Assembly: GCF_003480915.1 (NCBI RefSeq)
Contig: NZ_QUKD01000001.1
Span: 186,001-250,000, forward strand
From: Parabacteroides sp. TM07-1AC
Lineage (GTDB): Bacteria > Bacteroidota > Bacteroidia > Bacteroidales > Tannerellaceae
Reading direction: 5' to 3'
Length of the DNA: 64,000 nucleotides
Shown: positions 9,207 to 18,689 of the stretch, piece after piece
How positions within the stretch are numbered: the first letter of the stretch is position 1
Layout: each line of letters begins with the position of its first letter
Program-made: the position numbers and the translations under genes
The notes under the pieces: generated by a model
The model's input: the letters and a program-made list of their open reading frames with translations, nothing else
The model's database searches: none
What the model was told of the DNA's origin: nothing

Positions 9207-10496
9207 ATGGATAATACGACAAAATCACAGATAATATCCCTTATACATCAGGAGGTAATTCCTGCTATCGGTTGTACGGAGCCTGTTGCTGTAGCGTTGG
9301 CTGCTGCTAAAGCTACCGAAGTTTTAGGACACTGTCCCGAAAAGATCGAAGTGTTACTGAGTGCAAACATTCTGAAAAATGCTATGGGAGTGGGAATTCC
9401 CGGAACCGGAATGGTTGGATTGCCTATTGCTGTCGCTTTGGGTACGCTGATCGGAAAGTCGGCTTATGAGCTGGAAGTCCTGCGGGATATAACCCCGGAG
9501 GCGTTGGAAGCCGGGAAAGCTATGATTGACAATAAGATTATCCATATCGCTCTAAAAGAAAATGTAGATAAATTATATATAGAAGTAATTTGTACTGCCG
9601 GGGAGGAAGCATCCAAGGTCATCATTTGCCACGAGCATACACATATAATATATGTAGAGAAAAACGGAGTGGTGCTGACGGATCTGCGAAAAGATATATC
9701 CTGCGATGCTGTATGCCATGAAGAAGAACTGAAATTATCCTTCTCTACCGTTTACGAGTTTGCAATGGAAATGCCGCTCGACGAAATACGTTTTATCCTT
9801 GAAACAGCCGACCTGAATAAGAAAGCAGCACAGGCTTCTATAAAAGGTCATTACGGTCATACCGTCAGTAAAACTGTATCCGGAGAATACGGACGGAAAT
9901 ATATGGGTGATTCAGCCTATACACATATGTTGACAATGACGGCTGCTGCCTGCGATGCCCGTATGGACGGAGCGATGATTCCGGTTATGAGTAACTCCGG
10001 TAGTGGAAACCAGGGTATTGCGGCTACATTACCGGTTTTATCTTTTGCTGAAGATATCAATTGTTCGGAAGAGCAGTTGATACGTGCCCTGACACTTAGC
10101 CATCTGATGGTTATTTATATTAAGCAGAGTCTTGGACGGTTGTCTGCCCTTTGCGGTTGTGTGGTTGCGGCTACCGGTTCCAGTTGTGGTATTACTTACC
10201 TGATGGGCGGTAGTAAGACACAGATCTCGTATGCTATCAAGAATATGATCGGAAATATTACGGGGATGATTTGTGACGGGGCTAAGCCCAGTTGTGCATT
10301 GAAAGTATCGAGTGGTGTTTCTACGGCTATGATCTCTGCATTGATGGCAATGGAAAATAAGGTTGTAACCCCTGTTGAAGGTATTATCGACGAAGATGTG
10401 GATAAATCTATCTCGAACCTGACAGCAATAGGCTCCCGTGGAATGGAAGAAACAGATAAATTGGTATTAGATATTATGACAGGCAAGTCTTGCTAA
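9207..10496 (+). CDS. L-cysteine desulfidase / serine dehydratase alpha-like family (UPF0597)
   Basis: This 429-residue protein of the CdsB/YhaM family carries the signature IGCTEP near residue 22, whose Cys is a candidate iron-sulfur ligand. It also has SGSGNQGIAATLPV in the middle and GLSRL/CGCVVAATGSS-type glycine- and cysteine-rich segments in the C-terminal half. Characterised relatives break L-cysteine into pyruvate, ammonia and sulfide with a [4Fe-4S] cluster. The length is typical. It is a single-gene unit, with its own -7 element upstream and a strong terminator downstream. The substrate (cysteine, serine or other) is inferred from the family only. Confidence 0.88.
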   Translation: MDNTTKSQIISLIHQEVIPAIGCTEPVAVALAAAKATEVLGHCPEKIEVLLSANILKNAMGVGIPGTGMVGLPIAVALGTLIGKSAYELEVLRDITPEALEAGKAMIDNKIIHIALKENVDKLYIEVICTAGEEASKVIICHEHTHIIYVEKNGVVLTDLRKDISCDAVCHEEELKLSFSTVYEFAMEMPLDEIRFILETADLNKKAAQASIKGHYGHTVSKTVSGEYGRKYMGDSAYTHMLTMTAAACDARMDGAMIPVMSNSGSGNQGIAATLPVLSFAEDINCSEEQLIRALTLSHLMVIYIKQSLGRLSALCGCVVAATGSSCGITYLMGGSKTQISYAIKNMIGNITGMICDGAKPSCALKVSSGVSTAMISALMAMENKVVTPVEGIIDEDVDKSISNLTAIGSRGMEETDKLVLDIMTGKSC

Positions 10497-10520
10497 AAGA
10501 TTGTTTTTGTTCATTACTTT

Positions 10521-10562
10521 GACCTCTCAACCTCAATTTATTGAGATTGAGAGGTTTTTTTG
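10521..10562 (+). terminator. Intrinsic terminator after the cysteine desulfidase-like gene
   Basis: The arms acctctcaa (10522-10530) and ttgagaggt (10547-10555) pair, with additional ctcaat/attgag pairing inside, followed by a run of T residues. It is a classic rho-independent terminator 25 bases after the stop. Confidence 0.9.
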
Positions 10563-10727
10563 TACCTTATAAGTTCTACTATATAAATTTTGTCAATAAA
10601 TACATCGATAAATTCGATCGGTTTCTGTAACTCTTTCGTGCGTTCAAATGTTTATCTTGTAAAGGCGTTAAGATCATGGAATATATGCTGTGTAATATAT
10701 GATACAGTTTAAGAGGAATGTAGCTCT

Positions 10728-10735
10728 TACTTTTG
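10728..10735 (+). promoter_or_regulatory. -7 promoter element for the acyl-CoA carboxylase operon
   Basis: The plus strand reads TACTTTTG, 55 bases before the first carboxylase gene. The remaining gap after the preceding terminator (10563-10727) shows no other feature I can name. Confidence 0.55.
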
Positions 10736-10790
10736 TATATGTCACCGTAGTTAAAATTTAAGTTCATCAAACAATAAACCGACAATCGCC

Positions 10791-12335
10791 ATGAAAGAAA
10801 AAATTGAACAATTGGCAGCTTTGAACCATCAGGCAGAGCTGGGAGGCGGCGAAGACCGTATCGCAAAACAACACGCAGCGGGTAAACTGACTGCCCGTGA
10901 AAGAATCGAATTACTTCTTGAAAAAGGAAGTTTTGTCGAAGTCGACAAATTTGTAACCCATCGTTGTACAGAGTTCGGATTGGAGAAACAGCGTCCGCTG
11001 GGCGATGGGGTAGTGACGGGTTACGGCTTGATAGGTAAACGTACGGTATTTGTCTTTGCCCAGGATTTTACGGTATTCGGCGGTGCTCTTTCCGAGACAT
11101 ACGCACGGAAGATCTGTAAGATCATGGATATGGCGATGCAACTGGGTGCACCGGTGATCGGTCTGAACGATTCAGGCGGAGCACGTATTCAGGAGGGTGT
11201 ACGCTCGCTGGCAGGTTATGCAGAAATCTTTTTACGTAACTCGCTGGCTTCGGGGGTTATTCCACAGATCAGTGCGATCATGGGACCGTGTGCCGGAGGT
11301 GCAGTCTATTCGCCGGCTCTGACCGATTTCATCTTTATGGTGAAAGATTCCAGCTATATGTTTATTACGGGGCCGGAAGTGGTAAAGAGTGTGACACAGG
11401 AAGAAGTCACGATGCAGGAATTGGGAGGCTCGGAAGTGCACAGCAGCCGTTCCGGAGTAGCACATTTCACAGGAGACAACGATATGGATTGTATCCTGAA
11501 GATACGCGAACTCATGTCATTCCTTCCAAGTAATAATATGGAGGAACCTCCGTTCATCCCGACGACCGACAGTGCGAACCGGATCGATGAACAGTTGAAT
11601 AATCTGATTCCGACCAATCCGAATCAGCCTTATGATATGAAAGAATTGATCGAATCGGTTGCCGACGATCATAATTTCTTTGAAGTACAGGAAGAATATG
11701 CCAAGAATATCGTTATCGGATATATCCGGTTGAATGGAAAAACGATCGGTGTTGTAGCCAATCAACCGGCTGCCCTGGCAGGAACGCTGGATATAAATGC
11801 TTCCGTGAAGGCGGCCCGTTTCGTGCGCTTCTGCGACGCTTTCAATATCCCGTTGTTGACATTGGTGGATGTGCCGGGATTCCTTCCGGGTGTTCACCAG
11901 GAATATGAAGGTATTATTCGCCACGGGGCAAAATTGCTTTATGCTTATTGTGAAGCGACGGTTCCGAAGGTAACGGTCATTACCCGTAAGGCATACGGCG
12001 GGGCCTATGATGTGATGAGCTCCAAGCATATCCGCGGTGATATCAATTTCGCTTATCCGACTGCCGAGATCGCTGTCATGGGACCGGACGGTGCCGTGAA
12101 TATCCTTTTCCGTAAAGAGCTGAAAAAAGCAGAAGACGTAGAGAAGAAACGCAAGGAATTGCAGGATGATTACCGTGAGAAATTCGCTAATCCCTACCGC
12201 GCAGCCGAACTGGGCTATGTGGACGAGATCATCGAACCGTCGGGAACACGTGCACGCCTGATCCGCAGCTTCGAACTGCTGGCTAATAAGCGGCAATCCA
12301 ATCCGCCGAAGAAACATTCCAACTTACCACTTTAA
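10791..12335 (+). CDS. Acyl-CoA carboxylase carboxyltransferase (beta) subunit, propionyl-CoA type
   Basis: This 514-residue crotonase-superfamily carboxyltransferase has the two-domain layout of PccB/MmdA. Visible segments are [19 protein letters not shown] near residues 28-46, [29 protein letters not shown] and, in the second half, VDVPGFLPG and AYGGAYDVM. It moves the carboxyl group between carboxybiotin and an acyl-CoA, most likely propionyl-CoA/methylmalonyl-CoA. The biotin carboxylase and biotin carrier follow at 13 and 15 bp, so the complex is encoded complete. The decarboxylase alternative (MmdA) is less likely because a biotin carboxylase rather than a sodium-pump membrane subunit follows. 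Confidence 0.9.
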   Translation: MKEKIEQLAALNHQAELGGGEDRIAKQHAAGKLTARERIELLLEKGSFVEVDKFVTHRCTEFGLEKQRPLGDGVVTGYGLIGKRTVFVFAQDFTVFGGALSETYARKICKIMDMAMQLGAPVIGLNDSGGARIQEGVRSLAGYAEIFLRNSLASGVIPQISAIMGPCAGGAVYSPALTDFIFMVKDSSYMFITGPEVVKSVTQEEVTMQELGGSEVHSSRSGVAHFTGDNDMDCILKIRELMSFLPSNNMEEPPFIPTTDSANRIDEQLNNLIPTNPNQPYDMKELIESVADDHNFFEVQEEYAKNIVIGYIRLNGKTIGVVANQPAALAGTLDINASVKAARFVRFCDAFNIPLLTLVDVPGFLPGVHQEYEGIIRHGAKLLYAYCEATVPKVTVITRKAYGGAYDVMSSKHIRGDINFAYPTAEIAVMGPDGAVNILFRKELKKAEDVEKKRKELQDDYREKFANPYRAAELGYVDEIIEPSGTRARLIRSFELLANKRQSNPPKKHSNLPL

Positions 12336-12348
12336 TACGCGAACGATT

Positions 12349-13860
12349 ATGATTAAGAAAGTATTAGTAGCCAATCGCGGCGAAATTGCGATGCGAATCT
12401 TTCGTACCTGCCGCGTAATGAATATACCGACCGTTGCGATCTATACACATGTAGACCGGGGTGCCTTGCATGTACGATATGCCGAAGAAGCCTACTGTAT
12501 CTCGGAAGATGAAACAGACACTTCTTATCTGAAGCCCGATCTGATCCTGGCAATCGCCAAGAAAACGGGTGCAGCTATCCATCCGGGATATGGTTTTCTT
12601 TCGGAAAATGCAGATTTTGCCCGCAGATGTGAAGAAGAAGGCGTCATATTTATCGGACCGAGTGCCGATGTTATTGCCAAAATGGGGATTAAGACCGAGG
12701 CCCGCAAGATCATGAAAGCAGCCGGTGTGCCTGTCGTTCCCGGAACAGAAGAGCCGGTTAACAATATAGCCGAAGTGCGCAAGGTGGCTAAAGAGGTCGG
12801 TTATCCGATCATGCTGAAAGCATTGGCCGGAGGAGGCGGTAAAGGCATGCGTCTGGTACGTGATGATGAAGGGCTGGAAGAAGCTTTCCGCCTGTCGCGT
12901 TCCGAAGCCGGAAATTCATTCGGGAATGATGCTATTTACATTGAAAAATATATTGAGAATCCGCATCATATCGAAGTACAGGTTTTGGGAGATAAATATG
13001 GGAATGTGATCCATCTCTATGAGCGTGAATGCTCTATCCAGCGCCGTAACCAGAAAGTGATCGAGGAATCTCCGTCACCATTTGTGAAGGAAGAGACACG
13101 TAAGAAGATGTTGGCTGTGGCGGTGGAAGCCTGTAAGAAGATCGGTTATTATAGTGCCGGGACGTTGGAATTTATGATGGATAAAGACCAGAACTTCTAT
13201 TTTCTGGAAATGAATACCCGTCTGCAGGTGGAACATCCGGTGACGGAAGAGGTTACGGGTGTCGATCTGGTACGCGATATGATCCTGGTGGCTGCCGGTA
13301 ATCCGTTGCCATACAAACAGGAAGATGTGGAGTTCAGAGGGGCGGCTATCGAATGCCGTATCTATGCGGAAGACCCGGAGAATAACTTTATGCCTTCGCC
13401 GGGTATCATCAAGGTTCGTGAAGCGCCCGAAGGACGTAATGTGCGTCTGGACAGTGCCGCGTATGCCGGATTTGAAGTCTCTTTGCATTACGACCCGATG
13501 ATAGCCAAGTTGTGTACCTGGGGACGTAACCGTGAATCTGCTATCTCCAATATGGCACGTGCCTTGCGGGAATATAAGATTCTGGGGATTAAAACGACGA
13601 TCCCGTTCCATCAGCGTGTCTTGCGTAACGAGACGTTCCTGAAAGGGAATTACGATACGACTTTTATCGATACCAAATTCGATAAGGAAGATCTGAAACG
13701 TCGTCAGAACAACGATCCGCTGGTTGCCGTGATTGCCGCGGCCATCAAGCATTTCGAACAGGAGAAGGAGGCCTCTGCCCGTATGACAACAGTCCCGTTG
13801 GTAGGCGAGTCTTTATGGAAATATTACGGTAAACTGCAGATGACTGCCAATAACTATTAA
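12349..13860 (+). CDS. Biotin carboxylase subunit of acyl-CoA carboxylase
   Basis: This 503-residue ATP-grasp enzyme carboxylates the biotin carried by the next gene product, using ATP and bicarbonate. It shows KKVLVANRGEIAMRIFRTCR at the start, the glycine-rich ATP loop AGGGGKGMRLV, ECSIQRRNQKVIEE and MNTRLQVEHPVTE. The family core of about 450 residues is complete, with a C-terminal extension of about 50 residues. It is the middle gene of the carboxylase operon. It could also serve acetyl-CoA carboxylase, but the neighbours make the propionyl-type complex more likely. Confidence 0.92.
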   Translation: MIKKVLVANRGEIAMRIFRTCRVMNIPTVAIYTHVDRGALHVRYAEEAYCISEDETDTSYLKPDLILAIAKKTGAAIHPGYGFLSENADFARRCEEEGVIFIGPSADVIAKMGIKTEARKIMKAAGVPVVPGTEEPVNNIAEVRKVAKEVGYPIMLKALAGGGGKGMRLVRDDEGLEEAFRLSRSEAGNSFGNDAIYIEKYIENPHHIEVQVLGDKYGNVIHLYERECSIQRRNQKVIEESPSPFVKEETRKKMLAVAVEACKKIGYYSAGTLEFMMDKDQNFYFLEMNTRLQVEHPVTEEVTGVDLVRDMILVAAGNPLPYKQEDVEFRGAAIECRIYAEDPENNFMPSPGIIKVREAPEGRNVRLDSAAYAGFEVSLHYDPMIAKLCTWGRNRESAISNMARALREYKILGIKTTIPFHQRVLRNETFLKGNYDTTFIDTKFDKEDLKRRQNNDPLVAVIAAAIKHFEQEKEASARMTTVPLVGESLWKYYGKLQMTANNY

Positions 13861-13867
13861 AAGGAGG
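13860..13867 (+). promoter_or_regulatory. Strong Shine-Dalgarno sequence, unusual for the phylum
   Basis: The sequence aaggagga precedes the biotin carrier start by 8 bases and overlaps the end of the upstream gene. Strong SD sites are rare in Bacteroidetes, and most neighbours here lack one; it may keep carrier synthesis high relative to the enzymes. Confidence 0.6.
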
Positions 13868-13875
13868 ATCTGATT

Positions 13876-14400
13876 ATGTCAAAAGCATTAGCAACCTATT
13901 TTGCAACAGTAAACGATATGCCCGACACCGAATTCAAGGTGGAAATACTGGAAGACGGCCCGGTAAAGAAAGTCTCCGTAAACGGCAAGATATATAATGT
14001 AGATTATAATGTGGGAGGGGATAGCATCTATTCGATCATCCTCAATCATAAATCGCACGGTGTTCAGATATCCAATATATCCGACGATGTGTACGAAGTT
14101 AAGAATAAAGGCGATTATTTCCAGGTTCAGGTAATCGACGAACTGAAGAAGATGCGCCTGTCGCGTATCCAGTCGGTGGCTGTCGGCCGTCAGGTGATCA
14201 CTGCACAGATGCCGGGCGTGATCCTGAAAGTGAATGTGAAACCCGGCGATGAAGTGACTGCCGGAACTCCGCTTTGTGTATTGGTTGCCATGAAGATGGA
14301 AAACGAGATACGCAGCCCGATAGACGGGGTCGTGAAGGAGGTTTATATTACCGGTGGCGACAAAGTCGCTGTCAACGACAAAATGTTGGTGGTCGAATAA
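13876..14400 (+). CDS. Biotin carboxyl carrier subunit
   Basis: This 174-residue protein ends in a biotinyl domain. The biotin-accepting Lys lies in VAMKMENEI (about residues 136-144), and the preceding AQMPGVILKVNVKPGDEV and following SPIDGVVKEVYI complete the flattened barrel. The N-terminal 90 residues form a less conserved adaptor domain (EFKVEILEDGPVKKVSVNG) that probably docks to the carboxylase or transferase subunits. It is the last gene of the carboxylase operon and is followed by a terminator. Confidence 0.92.
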   Translation: MSKALATYFATVNDMPDTEFKVEILEDGPVKKVSVNGKIYNVDYNVGGDSIYSIILNHKSHGVQISNISDDVYEVKNKGDYFQVQVIDELKKMRLSRIQSVAVGRQVITAQMPGVILKVNVKPGDEVTAGTPLCVLVAMKMENEIRSPIDGVVKEVYITGGDKVAVNDKMLVVE

Positions 14401-14413
14401 GTGCTGTTATAAA

Positions 14414-14446
14414 ATCCGTATTTCTCAGAGGGGTACGGATTTTTAT
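14414..14446 (+). terminator. Intrinsic terminator of the carboxylase operon
   Basis: The arms aaatccgta and tacggattt pair around a loop of about 13 bases (tttctcagagggg), with trailing T residues. Confidence 0.8.
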
Positions 14447-14596
14447 TTGTCATAATTGTAAAAAGATTAGGTTCATGTAATGTTAAGCCTTTAATATTTT
14501 GGCTTGCATAATAAAATAATGCCTATATTCGCGGCGACTAAATAAAAATATTTTATTCTTAGTTAAAGACGTTTGTTTATTAAAAAAAGAGAGTTT

Positions 14597-15694
14597 ATGA
14601 AGAAAAGTTTTTTGTATTTGTTTACCGTGCTATGTACGTTAAGCTTCTTCACCGCTTGTAGCGATGACGATGATCCAAAGGATCCGAATGTGTTGGATGT
14701 TAATGCTTCTTATTCCGGCGATAAATTAAGCCTGAAGTATAGTGACGAAATGTTATTAGGTAAAGAAATTTCATTTGATACAAAAGATGGAAAGACGGCA
14801 ACTATCACAATGAAAGGGACTTTCGATATGAGTTCGATCACTGATCTGATCGGTGGAGGTTCGAAAGCGAATTTTATTCCAAGTCTTGCTCCGGGTGTTA
14901 TTCCTGGTGAAACGGTTACTACTTTGAATAACGTAGCCTTGACTCTGTCTGGTGAAACTTATACATTTGAAGGTACTGATGAGTCTAATGGACGTACAGT
15001 AAAATACACGGGTGAAGTAAAGAAAGACATGCTGACCATGGCTGTGAATGTAACCATGCCGACAAATCCGTTAACGGAAGGTAAATTGTGGAAAATGACA
15101 GGTTCTGTCTTTGCTTGGAAATCTAGTGAAAAGTTGCCGATCGGAGATGGTGGATGGGAAACAGAAAATGCAGCTGCACTATTGAATCAAATGTTTATCT
15201 CTCCGGAATTGATGAAGGTGCTGGCTGATGTTACTTTTTTACCCGATGGAAATGTCGTTGCTACATATGGGAAAGATGGCTTGAAATCGCCTATCAATCT
15301 AGCAAACTATTATATCAAAAGTAGTAAACTGTATGTTACACTGAACATCGACATGATTATTATGACAGCTACGAAAGCTAACAATGCCGATTTGATGGAA
15401 CTGGTAACAGCATTGCTTCAAACTCCTTTGATGGGCGCACTGAGCGAAGGTTTCCCGTTGAACTATACAGTTGAAAACGGTGTTGCCACTATATCTCTCG
15501 ACCAAGAATTCATCCTGCCGATCTTGAAAGTTCTTTTAAGCAGTAAATATGTAACAGATATGATTGGCGAACTGATTGCAAGTAATCCGGATATGGCTGC
15601 AATGGCCCCGATGATACAGGCTATTCTAGGGGAACTACCAGCTGTTTTGGAAGGAACTACAGAATTAACATTCGGTTTGACTTTGCAAAAATAA
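14597..15694 (+). CDS. Secreted lipoprotein, DUF4925-like
   Basis: This 365-residue protein begins MKKSFLYLFTVLCTLSFFTAC with a lipobox Cys followed by an acidic SDDDDPKDP stretch, which resembles surface-export signals of Bacteroidetes lipoproteins. The rest is beta-rich with repeated strand pairs (YSGDKLSLKYS, GETYTFEGTDESNGRTVKYTG), compatible with a calycin-like or DUF4925 fold. The C-terminal half lists long hydrophobic-polar helices. The start at 14597 is taken in place of the longer frame from 14573, because it opens the signal peptide. Function is unknown; the next gene is a second lipoprotein of related N-terminal style, so the pair may act together. Confidence 0.7.
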   Translation: MKKSFLYLFTVLCTLSFFTACSDDDDPKDPNVLDVNASYSGDKLSLKYSDEMLLGKEISFDTKDGKTATITMKGTFDMSSITDLIGGGSKANFIPSLAPGVIPGETVTTLNNVALTLSGETYTFEGTDESNGRTVKYTGEVKKDMLTMAVNVTMPTNPLTEGKLWKMTGSVFAWKSSEKLPIGDGGWETENAAALLNQMFISPELMKVLADVTFLPDGNVVATYGKDGLKSPINLANYYIKSSKLYVTLNIDMIIMTATKANNADLMELVTALLQTPLMGALSEGFPLNYTVENGVATISLDQEFILPILKVLLSSKYVTDMIGELIASNPDMAAMAPMIQAILGELPAVLEGTTELTFGLTLQK

Positions 15695-15718
15695 ACCAGG
15701 TATTTCGATTTTATAGTA

Positions 15719-15757
15719 AAGAGGAGGATGTGTAAACCCACAATCCTCCTCTTTTTG
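15719..15757 (+). terminator. Intrinsic terminator after the first lipoprotein
   Basis: The arms gaggaggat (15721-15729) and atcctcctc (15743-15751) form a strong stem, followed by a T run. The remaining gap to 15943 contains a further inverted repeat, ttcggga/tcccgaa (15854-15871), and a possible -7 element TATCTTCG at 15880-15887. Confidence 0.88.
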
Positions 15758-15943
15758 TTTATATGAATCTATTTTAACAGAATCCGGATTCTGTTGTTTT
15801 TGATACGATGGCGAGAGTTGATAGATAACTGGAGAAATTCTTGCTTGTCGTATTCGGGAAGATATCCCGAAAAACTTCCTATCTTCGTGCATCTAATGAA
15901 TGATTTATTACTAATTAAAAGGTATTAGTTTACTTACAAATTT

Positions 15944-17413
15944 ATGAAAACAAAATTACTTTATTTTTTTAGCATGCTTTGCATGTTCGGCCTGTTTTCG
16001 GCTTGTAGTGATGACGATAAGGTGGAACCTATCGGAACTGAATTTGATGGTGTTTACAAAGGAACACTCGACGTAGACCTCGACGGAACGAAAGTAGGAG
16101 AAAATCTTCCACAAAAAATGTATGTAACCAAAGTTGGCGACAACCAAATCAAGATGGAACTGAAGAACTTCAGTTTTGGGGCGATGGCACTTGGAAACAT
16201 TTCCGTAGACAAATGTAATGTAGAAAAACAAGGCGATAATGCCTGTAAATTCGACGGCGAAGATACGCTGGATTTACCTATTGTTGGCGAATGTAATGTG
16301 GTGATGACCGGTACTATTGCCGGTGAAAAACTGGATATGGTTATCAACGTGAAAGCAACCCAGTCGGGTGCAGCTATCACAGTGAAGGTTGATTTCAAAG
16401 GAACGAAACTGGCAGCAGACCAGAGTTCGGAAGCGAAGATCACAGAGCTTACTTTCGATAGTAAAGAAGTTGTTTCGCTGCCGGCAATTGACGGAACAAA
16501 CATAACCTTTATGGTTTCAGATACCATCAAGGCGGAAGAATTAGCCGCATTGGTTCCTACCATCAAGATTTCCGATAAAGCAACGATCACTCCGGCAAGC
16601 GGTGTGGCGCAGGATTTCTCTAAACCTGTCACTTATACGGTTATTTCGGAAGATGGAATCACGACGACAACTTATACCGTTTCTGTAGCAGGTAAAATGC
16701 AGAAATATTCGTTAGACGAATGGGTGAATAAGGGTACCGGTAAAGCGGCTTATCAGACTCCGTATCCGGATGATAAATTGGCGACAAGCAGTGCTGGTGC
16801 CAGCTATTTGGCATTATTTGGCTATACAGACGAATTTCCGGTTGTTCCAACAGAAGACGCTGTTAAAGGTATGGCAGCGAAACTGACGACAAAGAATACA
16901 TCGGATATTTCTTTAGCACCTGCTATTACTTCCGGTTCTCTGTATACCGGACGTTTTGCAATCGATCCTTTTAATCAGTTAAACAGCACGAAATTCGGTA
17001 TTATGTGTGATAAGAAACCGTTACTTTTTAACGGATACTATAAATATACTCCGGGCGAATTGTTCCTCGATGGTTCTGATAAAAAGAATATTGTAGAACA
17101 TCCGGAATTAACGGACGAATGCAGTATAAAGGGTGTTTTGTATGAAGTAGCTGACGAAAGCGAAACGTTGACTGGTCTGAACATCGGCAATTCCGAAAAG
17201 ATTGTAGCTGTAGCATCACTGGCTGACGGAACAGCAAAAGCGGAATATACTCCTTTCAGTCTCGAATTTAAATTCCTGACAGGCAAGACCTATGATTCGA
17301 CTAAATTGTATAAGCTGGCACTGATCTTTTCTTCCAGCAGCAAAGGTGATGCTTTCCAGGGGGCTCCCGGAAGTACATTGTATATAGATGAATTAGAGGT
17401 TGTTTTTGAATAA
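15944..17413 (+). CDS. Lipoprotein with calycin-like and PCMD-type domains
   Basis: This 489-residue protein starts with a lipoprotein signal (FGLFSAC at about residues 15-21, then SDDDK). Residues 30-155 look like the calycin-like beta-barrel domain (EFDGVYKGTLDVDLDG, MTGTIAGEKLDMVINV). Residues 165-245 resemble a DUF5018-like sandwich (ITELTFDSKEVVSLPAIDG, TTYTVSVAG). Residues 255-489 match the PCMD pattern (putative carbohydrate metabolism domain): LDEWVNKG, PYPDDKLATSS, SLYTGRFAIDP and a C-terminal ALIFSSSSKGDAFQGAPGS. PCMD proteins are surface or periplasmic glycan-related proteins in Bacteroides. The ligand is unknown. Domain names are from memory and should be taken as likely, not certain. 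Confidence 0.75.
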   Translation: MKTKLLYFFSMLCMFGLFSACSDDDKVEPIGTEFDGVYKGTLDVDLDGTKVGENLPQKMYVTKVGDNQIKMELKNFSFGAMALGNISVDKCNVEKQGDNACKFDGEDTLDLPIVGECNVVMTGTIAGEKLDMVINVKATQSGAAITVKVDFKGTKLAADQSSEAKITELTFDSKEVVSLPAIDGTNITFMVSDTIKAEELAALVPTIKISDKATITPASGVAQDFSKPVTYTVISEDGITTTTYTVSVAGKMQKYSLDEWVNKGTGKAAYQTPYPDDKLATSSAGASYLALFGYTDEFPVVPTEDAVKGMAAKLTTKNTSDISLAPAITSGSLYTGRFAIDPFNQLNSTKFGIMCDKKPLLFNGYYKYTPGELFLDGSDKKNIVEHPELTDECSIKGVLYEVADESETLTGLNIGNSEKIVAVASLADGTAKAEYTPFSLEFKFLTGKTYDSTKLYKLALIFSSSSKGDAFQGAPGSTLYIDELEVVFE

Positions 17414-17448
17414 GATACTATTCACGAAATGATGTTGCGTCAAAACAA

Positions 17449-17556
17449 ATAAACCGGACGCAGACTACATAGAAGAGCACAGATTATCGCAGATTTATTT
17501 TATAATTAAATATCTGCGTAACTCTGTGCTCGTCTGCGTTATCTGCGTCCGGTAAA
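17449..17556. repeat. Long imperfect inverted repeat between convergent genes
   Basis: The outer arms accggacgcagac (17453-17465) and ctgcgtccggt (17542-17552) pair, as do the inner arms starting gagcacag (17475-17494) and ending ctgtgctc (17512-17531), with an AT-rich loop near 17495-17511. The motif cgcag/ctgcg recurs several times inside. It lies between the convergent lipoprotein and LptF/G genes and could terminate both transcripts, or be a copy of a dispersed palindromic element. Confidence 0.8.
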
Positions 17557-17603
17557 TCCCGTTTTTGACATACTTTCCCGTTTTGCTATGAAAGCCTTTT
17601 TGA

Positions 17604-18689
17604 TTATCTCGGTGCTTTCCGATACAGATAAATAGCAATGAATGTATAAAGAATATTCGGAATCCAGGAGGCCACCATCGCACTTACGTATCCGTTGATT
17701 GCGAAAGTAGATGTAACCGTGGTAAACAGAATATAAGAGAAACTTAAAGCCAGTCCGATACCGATATTCAATCCCATGCCCCCTTTGATTTTGCGGGAAG
17801 AAAGTGAGGCTCCGATAGAGGTCAGAATAAACGCAGCCATAATAGAGGCGAAACGTTTGTGATATTCGATTTGGAAAGTCTGTATATTGCCGATGCCACG
17901 TGTTTTCTGTCGGTCGATATATTCTGCTAATTGAGGCGAAGTCATTGTTTCGCAATCGTTTACCGAGATCAGGAAATCGGACGGTATGATTGTCAGAGTC
18001 GTGTCTTTACGTGAACCATGCGTGATATGTTCGCGCATCCCGTCAAAGTCGCGGATCATATAATCGATGACGGTCCATTGGTATAGCGAATCATATTTGA
18101 TCGAGTTGGCTGTCAGTTTTGAGATCAACTTCTTCCCTTCGAAATGTTCCAAAGAGAAACGGTAACCCATATTCGGACGTGCATCGTAACGGTCGAAATA
18201 AGCAATCACACCCGGTTCCACTTCAATCTGTATGTTCCGGGCATATTCCACTTTTTTGTTCCTGATATACTTGTTCTGGAAGTCGATACGTGTACTGTTG
18301 GCGGGAGGAATGATGAAAGCACTCAGTATGAAACTGGCTGTCGCGATAATTGCTGCCGAAATGGCGTAGGGCAACATCAATCGCCGGAAACTCATTCCAC
18401 TTGCCAGCATAGCGATGATCTCGGAATTGTCCGCCAGCTTCGAAGTAAAGAAGATAACTGCGATGAATGTGAACAGCGGACTGAACAGGTTGGCAAAATA
18501 CGGAATGAAGTTCATGTAATAATCCAGGATGATTGCCTGCAAAGGTACATCCGGCTTCAGGAACTTGTCGATCTTTTCGTTTATATCGAATACGACGGAG
18601 ATAGAGATAATCAGAATAATCGCGAAAACATACGTTCCGAGAAATTGCTTGATGATGTACCAGTCTATCCGTTTTAATTTAAAATTCAT
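17604..18689 (-). CDS. LptF/LptG family permease (YjgP/YjgQ)
   Basis: This 361-residue inner-membrane protein has the six-helix layout of LptF/G: an N-terminal pair (WYIIKQFLGTYVFAIILIISIS and a second hydrophobic segment after DYYMNFIPYF), a periplasmic beta-jellyroll domain (about residues 135-270) and C-terminal helices. EYHKRFASIMAAFILTSIGASLSSR is a typical family segment at the end of the periplasmic domain. It moves lipopolysaccharide out of the inner membrane with LptB. Which of LptF or LptG it is cannot be settled here. Its ATG overlaps the tgt stop by one base (TAATG), so it is cotranslated with tgt. Confidence 0.92.
   Translation of the reverse strand: MNFKLKRIDWYIIKQFLGTYVFAIILIISISVVFDINEKIDKFLKPDVPLQAIILDYYMNFIPYFANLFSPLFTFIAVIFFTSKLADNSEIIAMLASGMSFRRLMLPYAISAAIIATASFILSAFIIPPANSTRIDFQNKYIRNKKVEYARNIQIEVEPGVIAYFDRYDARPNMGYRFSLEHFEGKKLISKLTANSIKYDSLYQWTVIDYMIRDFDGMREHITHGSRKDTTLTIIPSDFLISVNDCETMTSPQLAEYIDRQKTRGIGNIQTFQIEYHKRFASIMAAFILTSIGASLSSRKIKGGMGLNIGIGLALSFSYILFTTVTSTFAINGYVSAMVASWIPNILYTFIAIYLYRKAPR

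Noticed and set aside
11517..12317. A 266-codon minus-strand open frame opposite the carboxylase beta subunit
   Set aside because: Entirely within a secure conserved gene and rich in unlikely residues.
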